Both the position numbers and the translations under genes were made by a program. The notes under the pieces are model-generated. The model was not told where the DNA came from. It made no database searches and worked only from the letters and a program-made list of their open reading frames with translations. Shown here piece by piece: positions 1-7,049 of a stretch of 8,890 bases of DNA (position 1 is its first letter; each line of letters starts with the position of its first letter). Origin of the DNA: Deltaproteobacteria bacterium (GTDB lineage: Bacteria; Desulfobacterota_B; Binatia; UBA9968); NCBI GenBank assembly GCA_005879255.1, contig VBKY01000116.1, forward strand, positions 1 to 8,890, in the 5' to 3' direction.

Positions 1-10
1 TTTAATTCTC

Positions 11-15
11 GGAGG
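11..15 (+). promoter_or_regulatory. Ribosome binding site of the TPR lipoprotein gene
   Basis: GGAGG lies 6 bases before the ATG at 22. It decides the start: an in-frame TTG at 16 directly abuts this site and would leave no spacing, so ATG 22 is chosen. It is the clearest Shine-Dalgarno site of any long gene in the window. Confidence 0.8.
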
Positions 16-21
16 TTGTTA

Positions 22-2217
22 ATGAAACGTTTAGTCCTGTTCGGGTTAATTATCGTAGTGCTAGGCGGATGTATTTTCGCCTACTACCAGTACGGCGGTA
101 GCCCGGAGGTAAGGCGGGAAAGACATTTAAAAAAAGCCCGGGACTATCTTAGGGAATCCAAGTTCAACGAAGCGATCGTGGAGTTTCGCAATGCGGTGAA
201 GACAAATCCAAGATCCGCGGAGGCTCGTTTTGAATTGGCCATGGCACTTCTTAAAACAGGCGATCTTCGCTCAGCGCACGGCGAGCTCGTTCGCGCTGTA
301 GACCTTAAACCGGATTTTATAAAAGCTAGGTATGAACTAGGTTCCTTGGAACTGATTGCGAAGAACTTAATTCGCGCGAAAGAACAGTTTGAAAAACTGC
401 AAACCTTGGACCGAGACGCATTTGAAACGCGATACCTCGCAGCAAAGATAGCGCTTGTAGAGAAGGCGCCAGAAAAGGCGCTTGTTCAGTTAAAGGAGAT
501 TCTTAGAAAAACACCAAACGACACAATCATTTATCTCGACTTAGGCATTATCCAAATGGCTATGAGAAATTTCACGGCTGCAGAGGAGTCGTTACGGCAA
601 GCACTGGAGTTAAATCCGAAAATTGCCGGGGCACGGGTGGCCTTGGCTCAAATCTATTTGGCTACAGGAAAGGCCGATAAGGGTGAGACGGAATTGATTG
701 CGGCAACGCAAGCTGATCCTGAGAACGAAATGTTGCTTCACGTACTAGGTCTTTATTATTCTGTTACTCGTAGATTTGATGAAATTGAAAAATTATATCT
801 GGGCCTATTGCAGAAAAAACCTAAATCCTTAATCGCCAAGAAGAGACTAGCAGAGCTCTATCTATCAAGGGGAGATCTGAAAAATTCACTGCGCTTTACT
901 TCAGAGATTCTCACAACGAATTCAGGCGATATTGATGGTCACTTTTTTCGTGGCCGAATGAACATAATTGAGAATAACAATCAAAAGGCAATCGAGGATC
1001 TTACGATCGTCACGCGTGACCGACCGCAGTTTGCTCCGGGGTTCTTTTTCTTAGCCCTTGCGCAGCGTTCTCAAAACAAGATTGAGGATGCAAAGAAAAA
1101 CTTTGCTAAAGCGGTCGAGCTTTACCCCCTATGGATTCCCCCCAGGGTTTCATTGGCAGAGATTCAAGCGGCGAGCGGGGAAGTTGACTCGGCCTTAGAA
1201 CATGCACAGCTCGTACTCAAGTTTCAGCCGAAAAACGATCGAATGCTTGTCGTTTACGGTGCCTCGCTTTTACGAAAGAAGCGAATCCCGCAAGCCGTTG
1301 ATGCTTTTCAAAAAGCAAAACAACTGAATCCTGGGGGATTTGCGGCGCAAATGAACCTCGCTGTGGCATACACCATGCAAAAAAAATATGCCGAAGCTAT
1401 CAAGGAGTACAAAAATGTCCTGGATTCAAACCCCGAGCGTTTCGAAGCGTTGAATTCTATTGTTCGACTATATTTGCTGCAGAATAATTCTCAAGCAGCG
1501 ATCGGCATCGCCGAGGAACATCTGAAAAAAACGAAAAATAACGCCTACGTCTATCAGGTGATGGGTCAAGCTAAGTTGGCAGTGAGAGACTATCAAGAAG
1601 CGTCGAAATATCTGAATAGAGCCGTGGAGCTAAATCCCAATCTCGCATCCGCATATTTTCTCTTAGGTAGCGTGTATAGCGCGCAACAAAAGAATGACTT
1701 AGCGATTATAGAATACGAAAAAACGATTGCAAAGAATCCGAACACAATTCCAGCTTTGATAATGATAGGAATGCTTTATGACCGAAAACAGCAACCAAAA
1801 AAAGCAAACGAATATTACCAAAGGGTTCTTGACATAAACAAAACACATATTCTAGCTGCTAATAATCTCGCGTATAACTATTCTCAGTATGGCGGTAACG
1901 TGGACGTCGCTCTGGGAATCGCCCAAAAGGCTCGGGAGGCGAATCCGGATAATCCCAGTCTGGCTGACACGCTTGGTTGGATTTACTATAAAAAAGGCAG
2001 TTATCTGAATGCTATCGCCCTACTAAAGGAAAGTAACGAAAAATTTAACAATGGTAATTCAGAGGTGCTTTACCATCTAGGCATGGCATATTACAAAAGT
2101 GGGGATAGATCTTCGGCGGCAGAGACTTTGAGTAAGGCACTTGCATCGGATAAAGCGTTTGTCGGCAGAGAGGAAGCGAAGAAGATTTTGGACGAGGTCA
2201 AGTCCAACCCGCGATAA
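22..2217 (+). CDS. TPR-repeat lipoprotein, about 20 tetratricopeptide repeats
   Basis: This is a 731-residue protein. Residues 1-17 are a short basic N-terminus, a hydrophobic core and the lipobox LGGC with Cys17, so it is probably a lipoprotein exported by Sec and processed by signal peptidase II. From about residue 30 to the end the chain is a nearly unbroken series of 34-residue tetratricopeptide units; I count about 20 by their repeated A-x-x-x-L-A/G, Y and A-L-x-x-x-P positions. The last units carry the common signature DTLGWIYYKKGSYLNAI followed by YHLGMAYYKSGD. TPR superhelices bind proteins and act as scaffolds in envelope assembly, cell-surface polysaccharide synthesis or the PEP-CTERM/exosortase system (PrsT-like proteins). 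No catalytic domain is visible. It converges with the barrel gene 122 bases downstream, so shared transcription with the transporter genes is not implied. The family is confident, the specific role unknown. Confidence 0.9.
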   Translation: MKRLVLFGLIIVVLGGCIFAYYQYGGSPEVRRERHLKKARDYLRESKFNEAIVEFRNAVKTNPRSAEARFELAMALLKTGDLRSAHGELVRAVDLKPDFIKARYELGSLELIAKNLIRAKEQFEKLQTLDRDAFETRYLAAKIALVEKAPEKALVQLKEILRKTPNDTIIYLDLGIIQMAMRNFTAAEESLRQALELNPKIAGARVALAQIYLATGKADKGETELIAATQADPENEMLLHVLGLYYSVTRRFDEIEKLYLGLLQKKPKSLIAKKRLAELYLSRGDLKNSLRFTSEILTTNSGDIDGHFFRGRMNIIENNNQKAIEDLTIVTRDRPQFAPGFFFLALAQRSQNKIEDAKKNFAKAVELYPLWIPPRVSLAEIQAASGEVDSALEHAQLVLKFQPKNDRMLVVYGASLLRKKRIPQAVDAFQKAKQLNPGGFAAQMNLAVAYTMQKKYAEAIKEYKNVLDSNPERFEALNSIVRLYLLQNNSQAAIGIAEEHLKKTKNNAYVYQVMGQAKLAVRDYQEASKYLNRAVELNPNLASAYFLLGSVYSAQQKNDLAIIEYEKTIAKNPNTIPALIMIGMLYDRKQQPKKANEYYQRVLDINKTHILAANNLAYNYSQYGGNVDVALGIAQKAREANPDNPSLADTLGWIYYKKGSYLNAIALLKESNEKFNNGNSEVLYHLGMAYYKSGDRSSAAETLSKALASDKAFVGREEAKKILDEVKSNPR

Positions 2218-2252
2218 ATCATTTCGCAGCGGATTCCTCAGGCGGTCAGGCA

Positions 2253-2273
2253 GTTGGCTAACAACCTTTTTCT
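2253..2273 (+). terminator. Weak candidate intrinsic terminator after the TPR gene
   Basis: GTTG (2253-2256) and CAAC (2262-2265) form a 4-bp stem with a 5-base loop, followed after one C by five T residues (2267-2271). It sits 36 bases after the TPR stop in the convergent gap 2218-2339. The stem is short and not G+C rich, so function is uncertain. No better hairpin was seen in the gap for either gene. Confidence 0.25.
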
Positions 2274-2339
2274 TATCGCCGGGGAAACATGGATAATTGT
2301 GCGATGCTAAACGAACGTGGATCCGGTCGAATCTTTACG

Positions 2340-4112
2340 TCAGAAAGTATACCGTAATTCCGCAAAGACGCGATCTCGATTGTCGAACCTGCCGAAGAGG
2401 CCGAGCTCTTTCCCGCCGAAAAACGCAGTCCCAGCCACTAGACGCCAATCTTTCACGAAATTCCAAGTGATTTTAAAACGCGCCATCCAATCCAATCTAT
2501 TGAGGCTGTGAATTAGCAGCAGCTCCGGCTCGACTTTTTCATTGAAGAGCTTGGTGCTCGCGTAGAGGCTTGCGCCGCTCTCCACGCGGTCTGGAATGAT
2601 GTCGGGATCGTGGTTGGTAAACCAACGCTGAAAAAACTGGAGATTGATGCGGGATTCCATCGGGAGGGGGATTTCCGCGCTCACGATGTAGTCCAAAAAA
2701 TCTTGCCGGACCACGCCATCGGCATCATTTAGTCGCGTAACATTGAAAAAACGATCCCAGGTATAGATAGCCTCGCCTTTGAGCACAAAAGATCCAACGT
2801 CTTTGGAGGCCGTCAAGCCGGCTTGGTGGATTCTTTTGTGATCGGGATGGTAGCTAAGGGTCGGCGTCGGTGCGAGTATCGTCGACCGAAAAAAAGTGGC
2901 GTTTTCGTCCGTGCTGCCGTAATAGAAAGCAGCCAAATCCCAGCCGTTAGTTAGGTAGGATGTGCGCAAACCAAAGGACGAGTCGCTTAATTTATGAGGT
3001 GTGCGTTCGCTCCGGAAATGTTGCGCGAAGCCCGGAGGAGGGGGAAGCGTAAAGGGATAAAAATCGCCTCCCGGTTTACCTATCCGGTCATAGGTCGTAT
3101 AGGGGATCCAAATCGCCTCCGCCTTAAAGTCTCCTGTGAAATATTCCGCGCGTGCAGCCCATTGGGGAATCCTTATGTAATCGAACTCGGGAACGAGAAA
3201 TTCGCGGAGATCCTTTGCGGAGACCACGTCGGCAAAGAATAATCCGACAACTTCACCCCAAGTGATCTGCTGACGACCAAAACGAAAGTTCCAATCGTTG
3301 ACGCCAAAATCGACAAAGGTTTCATGAAAGAAGCCGTCAATTCGCTGGTCGCGTTTCACGCGATCGGGAAAGAAATTGGTAAAGTCGTAGACACCATCAT
3401 AAGAGAAGCGGCCGCTAATCTTAAGGTTGATGTCGGTGCCGAGTTCGCGTTCAAGTGCGAGCGCGAGAGTATTCTTCAATTTTGACCAATGATCCGGAGA
3501 TGCGACCGTGTAAGCCGCCGCGGTTTGCACGTGACCGGAGATTGAAAAGGGAAGGCTTCCTGTTTGCGTTTTTGATTGTGGAGCGGCGGATTGCGTAGGT
3601 TCAGACGCCGGCGCCGCCGCAATAAGTTGAACCTGAGGACTCAATAAGCTTATGTTTTGCGACGTGTGGAACGATTCGAGGTTTCCATCCGTTTCAGAGT
3701 TAGCATCTTTGAGCTGACTGGCGCCAGCAAATTGTTTCTTATCCCGCGGCGTTTGCCCGGAGCCGTCGCGATAAAATCTGACAAATCCGTCGATCCCGCT
3801 ACGAACGAGCGCCACGCGGGCAACCTCCGCTTCGCTTGGCTCGTTATAGGGACCGACTAACACAGCCGTTAAAGCCGGCTTTCTGGAACGAGCTAGCTTT
3901 TCGACAATGGTCGGAAAGCCGGAGCGGCTGACGTGGTTTGCTCTCTCGGACGCTAATATAACTGATTCAAACGCGCCTACCTGAACGGCATAAGCGGCGA
4001 AGCAATTGTCGTGCACGATCCAAGCGAAGAAGAAGAAACACAACCCGCTCACCAGACAAAATAGACTAGTAGGTCTGATCAGTAAAATTCTATGGAGTAA
4101 CGATTTCTTCAA
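2340..4112 (-). CDS. SPOR-domain / DUF1302-type outer-membrane beta-barrel protein
   Basis: This is a 590-residue protein. Residues 1-39 are a signal peptide (KK near the start, a long hydrophobic stretch with four consecutive Phe, likely cleavage near CFA-AYA). Residues about 41-115 form a SPOR domain (YAVQVGAFES at the start, then VLVGPYNEPSEAEVARVAL), a fold known to bind glycan strands lacking stem peptides. Residues about 120-187 are a polar, Ala/Pro/Gln-rich linker. Residues about 188-590 resemble DUF1302-type barrels: alternating aromatic strands, the block FRFGRQQITWGE (276-287) followed by FADVVSAKDLREF, and a C-terminal Tyr-Thr-Phe typical of BAM substrates. The start is TTG at 4112-4110, overlapping the ATPase stop by 4 bases, with only a weak GGTGG upstream; an internal GTG (residue 21) would spoil the signal peptide. 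It is co-transcribed with and probably translationally coupled to the ATPase. The likely role is outer-membrane receptor or exit of the transport system; substrate unknown. Confidence 0.85.
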   Translation of the reverse strand: MKKSLLHRILLIRPTSLFCLVSGLCFFFFAWIVHDNCFAAYAVQVGAFESVILASERANHVSRSGFPTIVEKLARSRKPALTAVLVGPYNEPSEAEVARVALVRSGIDGFVRFYRDGSGQTPRDKKQFAGASQLKDANSETDGNLESFHTSQNISLLSPQVQLIAAAPASEPTQSAAPQSKTQTGSLPFSISGHVQTAAAYTVASPDHWSKLKNTLALALERELGTDINLKISGRFSYDGVYDFTNFFPDRVKRDQRIDGFFHETFVDFGVNDWNFRFGRQQITWGEVVGLFFADVVSAKDLREFLVPEFDYIRIPQWAARAEYFTGDFKAEAIWIPYTTYDRIGKPGGDFYPFTLPPPPGFAQHFRSERTPHKLSDSSFGLRTSYLTNGWDLAAFYYGSTDENATFFRSTILAPTPTLSYHPDHKRIHQAGLTASKDVGSFVLKGEAIYTWDRFFNVTRLNDADGVVRQDFLDYIVSAEIPLPMESRINLQFFQRWFTNHDPDIIPDRVESGASLYASTKLFNEKVEPELLLIHSLNRLDWMARFKITWNFVKDWRLVAGTAFFGGKELGLFGRFDNRDRVFAELRYTF

Positions 4113-4801
4113 ATGCCACCAGTTTCTTCTCTGACAATGCGACCGTCTTGAATATGTATTAGTTTGTTGGCCATGCGCATGACCGAAGCATCGTGGGTCG
4201 AGAATACGAAGGTCGTTTTCTGAATGCGGTTCACCAAGCGCATCAATTCGAGGATCGAGGCACCGGTCTTATGGTCTAGATTGGCGGTGGGCTCGTCGGC
4301 CAGGACGATTTTTGGTCTCGTGACCAACGCTCGGGCGATCGCTACTCTTTGTCTCTGTCCACCGCTAAGCTCATTGGGCCGATGCCGAGCAAACTTCTCG
4401 AGGCCGACGACATTTAAGAAATGGCCCACGCGCTCCCGCCGTTCGCGCTTTGTTATGTCTTTGAATTGCAGTAAGGGGTACTCCACGTTTTCTTCCGCCG
4501 ATAGCACCGGAAGCAGATTGAAGGTTTGGAAAATAAATCCGATTGTCCGCGCGCGCAAGTCTGCCAATTGGTCGGGATTCTGATCACTGACCCGATTCCC
4601 TGCGATATAAATGTTGCCACTGGAGGGGATGTCGATGCAGCCGATAAGATTTAGCAAGGTGCTCTTACCGCTCCCAGACGGACCCGCAATTGCCAAGAAG
4701 TCGCCCTCGTCAATTGTCAAGTCCACGGATCGGAGAGCCTCCACCCGCTGATTGCCAAGATTGTAAGACTTGCTAACATCTTCGATTCTAACAACCTCCA
4801 T
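4109..4801 (-). CDS. ABC transporter ATPase, LolD/MacB type
   Basis: This is a cytoplasmic nucleotide-binding subunit of about 230 residues. Counting from the longest in-frame ATG at 4837: Walker A GPSGSGKST at 52-60, Q-loop Gln104 in FIFQTFNLLP, signature LSGGQ at 157-161, Walker B IVLADEP at 177-183, D-loop ANLD at 185-188, and the switch His215 in STHD. All catalytic elements are intact. The FQTFNLLP and LSGGQRQRVAIARAL wording is typical of the LolD/MacB/FtsE class that drives FtsX-type permeases by mechanotransmission. I favour the second ATG (4801; MEVVRIEDVSKSY) because family members usually begin just before this strand and the 12 extra residues look unconserved. Neither start has a convincing Shine-Dalgarno site, so 4837 remains possible. 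Its stop overlaps the TTG of the barrel gene by 4 bases. It presumably energises the two permeases encoded at 5832-8273. Confidence 0.93.
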   Translation of the reverse strand: MEVVRIEDVSKSYNLGNQRVEALRSVDLTIDEGDFLAIAGPSGSGKSTLLNLIGCIDIPSSGNIYIAGNRVSDQNPDQLADLRARTIGFIFQTFNLLPVLSAEENVEYPLLQFKDITKRERRERVGHFLNVVGLEKFARHRPNELSGGQRQRVAIARALVTRPKIVLADEPTANLDHKTGASILELMRLVNRIQKTTFVFSTHDASVMRMANKLIHIQDGRIVREETGGI

Positions 4802-4940
4802 GTTTGATGTATAATTAGGTAATAAATAGAAAGGCATTTTACACGTGCCTGCACTTTTTATGCAAGCTAAATTTGCGAGATTGCCTGACGATAGAGGTAT
4901 TTACGTAACCGTTGAACGCTATTTGAGGGAGTAAGTTAGG
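4802..4940. promoter_or_regulatory. Divergent promoter region between ATPase and LolA-like genes
   Basis: Both genes start outward from this stretch, so it should carry a promoter for each unless the ATPase is transcribed from further upstream. Visible elements are TATAAT on + at 4810-4815 with a poor -35 (TTCTAA, 4786-4791, 18-base spacer), an 8-bp perfect palindrome TTACGTAA at 4901-4908, and CACGTG at 4842-4847. None is strong enough to name a promoter with confidence. If the ATPase starts at 4837 the TATAAT lies inside its coding sequence. Confidence 0.35.
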
Positions 4941-5714
4941 ATGCTCAATACATGGGCGCGCGCCATCATCTACTTCGTGTTATACGCTGGCATTCCCATA
5001 ATAATTCCAACTCTTTATCCTGTGGCCAACGCCGCAGAGGATGATGTAGGTAAAGCGATTGTTGAAAAGGCCGATCGAATCCGCTTCCCCCAATCGGGTT
5101 ACCAGGTGAATGTAAGAATCACGACGACAGGGCCAGGGCGGGAAGCGGAAGTTAGAGAATACGAAATCCTTTCAAAGGGAAATGATCGCACCATAGTTAG
5201 AACCTTGGCGCCAGCTTCGGACAAGGGCCAAGTATTGTTAATGCGCGATCGCGACCTTTGGGTTTTTATGCCGAACATTTCACAGCCAATTCGATTGTCC
5301 GCAGCGCAAAAACTCACAGGTCAAGTTGCAAATGGAGATCTCGCACGGGCTAATCTTAGCGGAGATTATACTCCGACAGTTCTCAGGACCGATGCTATTG
5401 AAGGCGAGAATTACGCTGTCTTGGAGCTTAAGGCCGTGGATCGATCGGTGACCTACGACAAAGTTTTGTATTGGGTGAACAAAAACAATGATAGGCCTTA
5501 CAAAGCGGAGTTCTACGCATTGTCCGGCAGACTCTTAAAAACCTGCCGCTATTTGAATTATAAGGAAGCTGCAGGCGCGCTCAGACCAAGTCGTTTAATC
5601 ATGGAGGACGCCTTGATTGAAGGAGCGAAATCCACGTTGGATTATGCGGAGCTAAGGGTAAAAGACTTACCGGACAAGATGTTTGCTAAGGACTATATGA
5701 AGAGATTGCAGTAG
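4941..5714 (+). CDS. Periplasmic LolA-like outer membrane lipoprotein-sorting protein
   Basis: This is a 257-residue secreted protein. Residues 1-31 are a signal peptide with probable cleavage after ANA (position 31). The mature part matches my knowledge of the LolA_like (PF17131-type) family throughout: AIVEKADRIRFP (39-50), a strand-rich first half, TLAPASDKGQVLLM (88-101), LWVFMPNISQPIRLS (106-120), the loop LTGQVANGDLARANLSGDY (125-143), YWVNKNNDRPYKAEFYALSG (177-196), and a conserved C-terminus ending LRVKDLPDKMFAKDYMKRLQ. Length is normal for the family. LolA-fold proteins are half-barrels that shield acyl chains or lipids across the periplasm. GAGGGAG at 4925-4931 lies 9 bases before the ATG. 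It is the only member of the transporter group on the + strand, divergent from the ATPase and convergent with a permease. The cargo may be a lipoprotein or another lipid-like molecule; this cannot be told from sequence. Confidence 0.92.
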   Translation: MLNTWARAIIYFVLYAGIPIIIPTLYPVANAAEDDVGKAIVEKADRIRFPQSGYQVNVRITTTGPGREAEVREYEILSKGNDRTIVRTLAPASDKGQVLLMRDRDLWVFMPNISQPIRLSAAQKLTGQVANGDLARANLSGDYTPTVLRTDAIEGENYAVLELKAVDRSVTYDKVLYWVNKNNDRPYKAEFYALSGRLLKTCRYLNYKEAAGALRPSRLIMEDALIEGAKSTLDYAELRVKDLPDKMFAKDYMKRLQ

Positions 5715-5776
5715 AGGAGGATTTCATGGGAGATTCCGCGAATGCGTTTCCCAGCCCTAATCACGACGTCCCGTAG
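5715..5776 (+). other. Ideal ribosome binding site with a 16-codon reading frame
   Basis: AGGAGG (5715-5720) directly follows the TAG of the LolA-like gene and is spaced 5 bases from an ATG at 5726. The frame encodes MGDSANAFPSPNHDVP and stops at 5774-5776. The site is the strongest Shine-Dalgarno sequence in the window yet drives almost nothing. It may be a true small protein, or the surviving start of a downstream operon gene that was lost. No known family is recognisable in 16 residues. Confidence 0.25.
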
Positions 5777-5791
5777 AAAGTTCATGGGAGA
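5723..5791 (+). repeat. 11-bp direct repeat in the convergent gap after the LolA-like gene
   Basis: TTCATGGGAGA occurs at 5723-5733 and again at 5781-5791. Each copy contains ATG GGA GA in the reading sense of the LolA-like gene. The copies enclose 47 bases that match no recognisable gene. It could be the scar of a small duplication or of gene loss, or coincidence. Confidence 0.5.
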
Positions 5792-5792
5792 C

Positions 5793-5816
5793 ATGTGTCA
5801 AATTTAACCGACGCAT
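5793..5816 (+). terminator. Weak hairpin after the LolA-like gene
   Basis: ATGTGTC (5793-5799) can pair with GACGCAT (5810-5816), seven pairs including one G-U, around a 10-base loop. A short T-rich stretch follows (AGTTGTTTCT). It lies in the 117-base gap between two converging genes, where a terminator is expected, but the stem is weak. Confidence 0.2.
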
Positions 5817-5831
5817 AGTTGTTTCTAATCA

Positions 5832-7043
5832 TTAGTTGTTGTAGCGCAAGGCTTCTACGACTCTTAACTTCGACGCCCGGCGAGCAGGGAATACCGCGGC
5901 GCACAAGGTCGCGGCAAAACCGACGGCGAAAGCCGTTGCGATTTTACTGGGAATGATTTGTATTAGCGCAACGTAGCCAGAGTTGGTATTGGGCATCGGC
6001 GGCATTGGAATGCCGATTGCCGAGATAATGGCGGCAATGGCTATTCCTAAAACTAGCCCCGCAAGGCTTCCTAGTAACGCAAGTATAAAAACCTCTTGGA
6101 GAATAAGCTTGAAAACAGCGCTGCCGCGATTGCCGAGAGCCATGAGTGTTCCAAACTCTCCCGTGCGTTCGAAAACGGTCATGTTCACGCTATTGGCGAC
6201 GCTCAAAAGAACGAGTCCGAGGATGATGATGTGCAGAACCAGAAAATACCGCTGATAGAGATCGACGGCTTTTTGGTAAAAATCGGCTAATTGATACCAA
6301 GTTTTCGTCTCAAACTGATCCGCAGGTAAAATACGCATGACTTGCTGAGCGACGTTGTCGGTATAAGAAGTTTCAGTGAGGGCAACTACGAGGCGGTGGG
6401 CGGCCTTCGTTGCGAGCAATTCCTGGGCTGCGGCGATGGGAATTCGCAAGGCACGGTCATCAAATTCCTTCGAAAACGTTTGGAATATTCCTGCGATCTT
6501 AAAATCAAATGTGTTAATTGCTCCGTCACGCGTGTTCACCAAAAGGATCGCGCTGTCGCCTACCTTCAGCTTAAGTGAATTGGCAACACCCTGACCGATC
6601 AGCATCGTATATAGTTCATTCTTAGGAAGCTGGCTTCCAGAAACCAGAGTGATGTAACGAGCGAGCCGCAGTTCCTTTTCCGGATGAATCCCCTCACCGA
6701 TCACCGGAAACGTGGTGCGGCCATTACTCAGTAACCCCGAAAAATTAATCCGCGCTGTTACGTCGGCGACATGGTCAAGCTGGCGGAGTTCCGCAGCCAC
6801 TTTGTCGGAGTCGTCGATCATATATTTGTATGGAGATTTGCGGCCCTCTTCGTAGTAACCTTTTTTGAGTATCTGAAGATGGCCGAATTGAGAATGGATG
6901 GTCGCTTCGCGTAGCTGGATAAAAAAGTCCTGTACGAATCCACCGGTCAAGACAAGTGATGTCACTCCGAAGATGATCGCTGCCAACGTCAAAGCGGTTC
7001 GCGATCGCTGGCGAAAAACGTTTCGAAAAGCCAGTTTCCACAT
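5832..7043 (-). CDS. ABC transporter permease, LolC/LolE (FtsX) family, second of pair
   Basis: This is a 403-residue inner-membrane protein with the four-helix FtsX/MacB plan: an amphipathic start MWKLAFRNVFRQRSRT, TM1 about 19-42, a large periplasmic domain about 45-262, then TM2 about 265-288, TM3 about 312-342 and TM4 about 368-389. The family block FERTGEFGTLMALGNR (291-306) follows TM2, GIPMPP (344-349) follows TM3, and RRASKLRVVEALRYNN ends the protein. The periplasmic part contains VIGEG, VGDSAILLVNT and TFSKEFDDRALRIPI, all shared with the neighbouring permease. Its ATG is 6 bases after the stop of the upstream permease gene and is preceded by CCTCCA, not a Shine-Dalgarno site, so translation probably depends on coupling. 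There is no fused ATPase, which separates it from true MacB. It probably forms a heterodimer with the other permease, powered by the ATPase encoded at 4109-4801. Confidence 0.9.
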   Translation of the reverse strand: MWKLAFRNVFRQRSRTALTLAAIIFGVTSLVLTGGFVQDFFIQLREATIHSQFGHLQILKKGYYEEGRKSPYKYMIDDSDKVAAELRQLDHVADVTARINFSGLLSNGRTTFPVIGEGIHPEKELRLARYITLVSGSQLPKNELYTMLIGQGVANSLKLKVGDSAILLVNTRDGAINTFDFKIAGIFQTFSKEFDDRALRIPIAAAQELLATKAAHRLVVALTETSYTDNVAQQVMRILPADQFETKTWYQLADFYQKAVDLYQRYFLVLHIIILGLVLLSVANSVNMTVFERTGEFGTLMALGNRGSAVFKLILQEVFILALLGSLAGLVLGIAIAAIISAIGIPMPPMPNTNSGYVALIQIIPSKIATAFAVGFAATLCAAVFPARRASKLRVVEALRYNN

Positions 7044-7049
7044 TGGAGG

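Noticed and set aside
2994..3242. Open frames on + antisense to the barrel gene (also 2317-2511 and 3657-3860)
   Set aside because: They lie opposite a gene with clear domain and motif content, lack ribosome binding sites and show no recognisable protein features.
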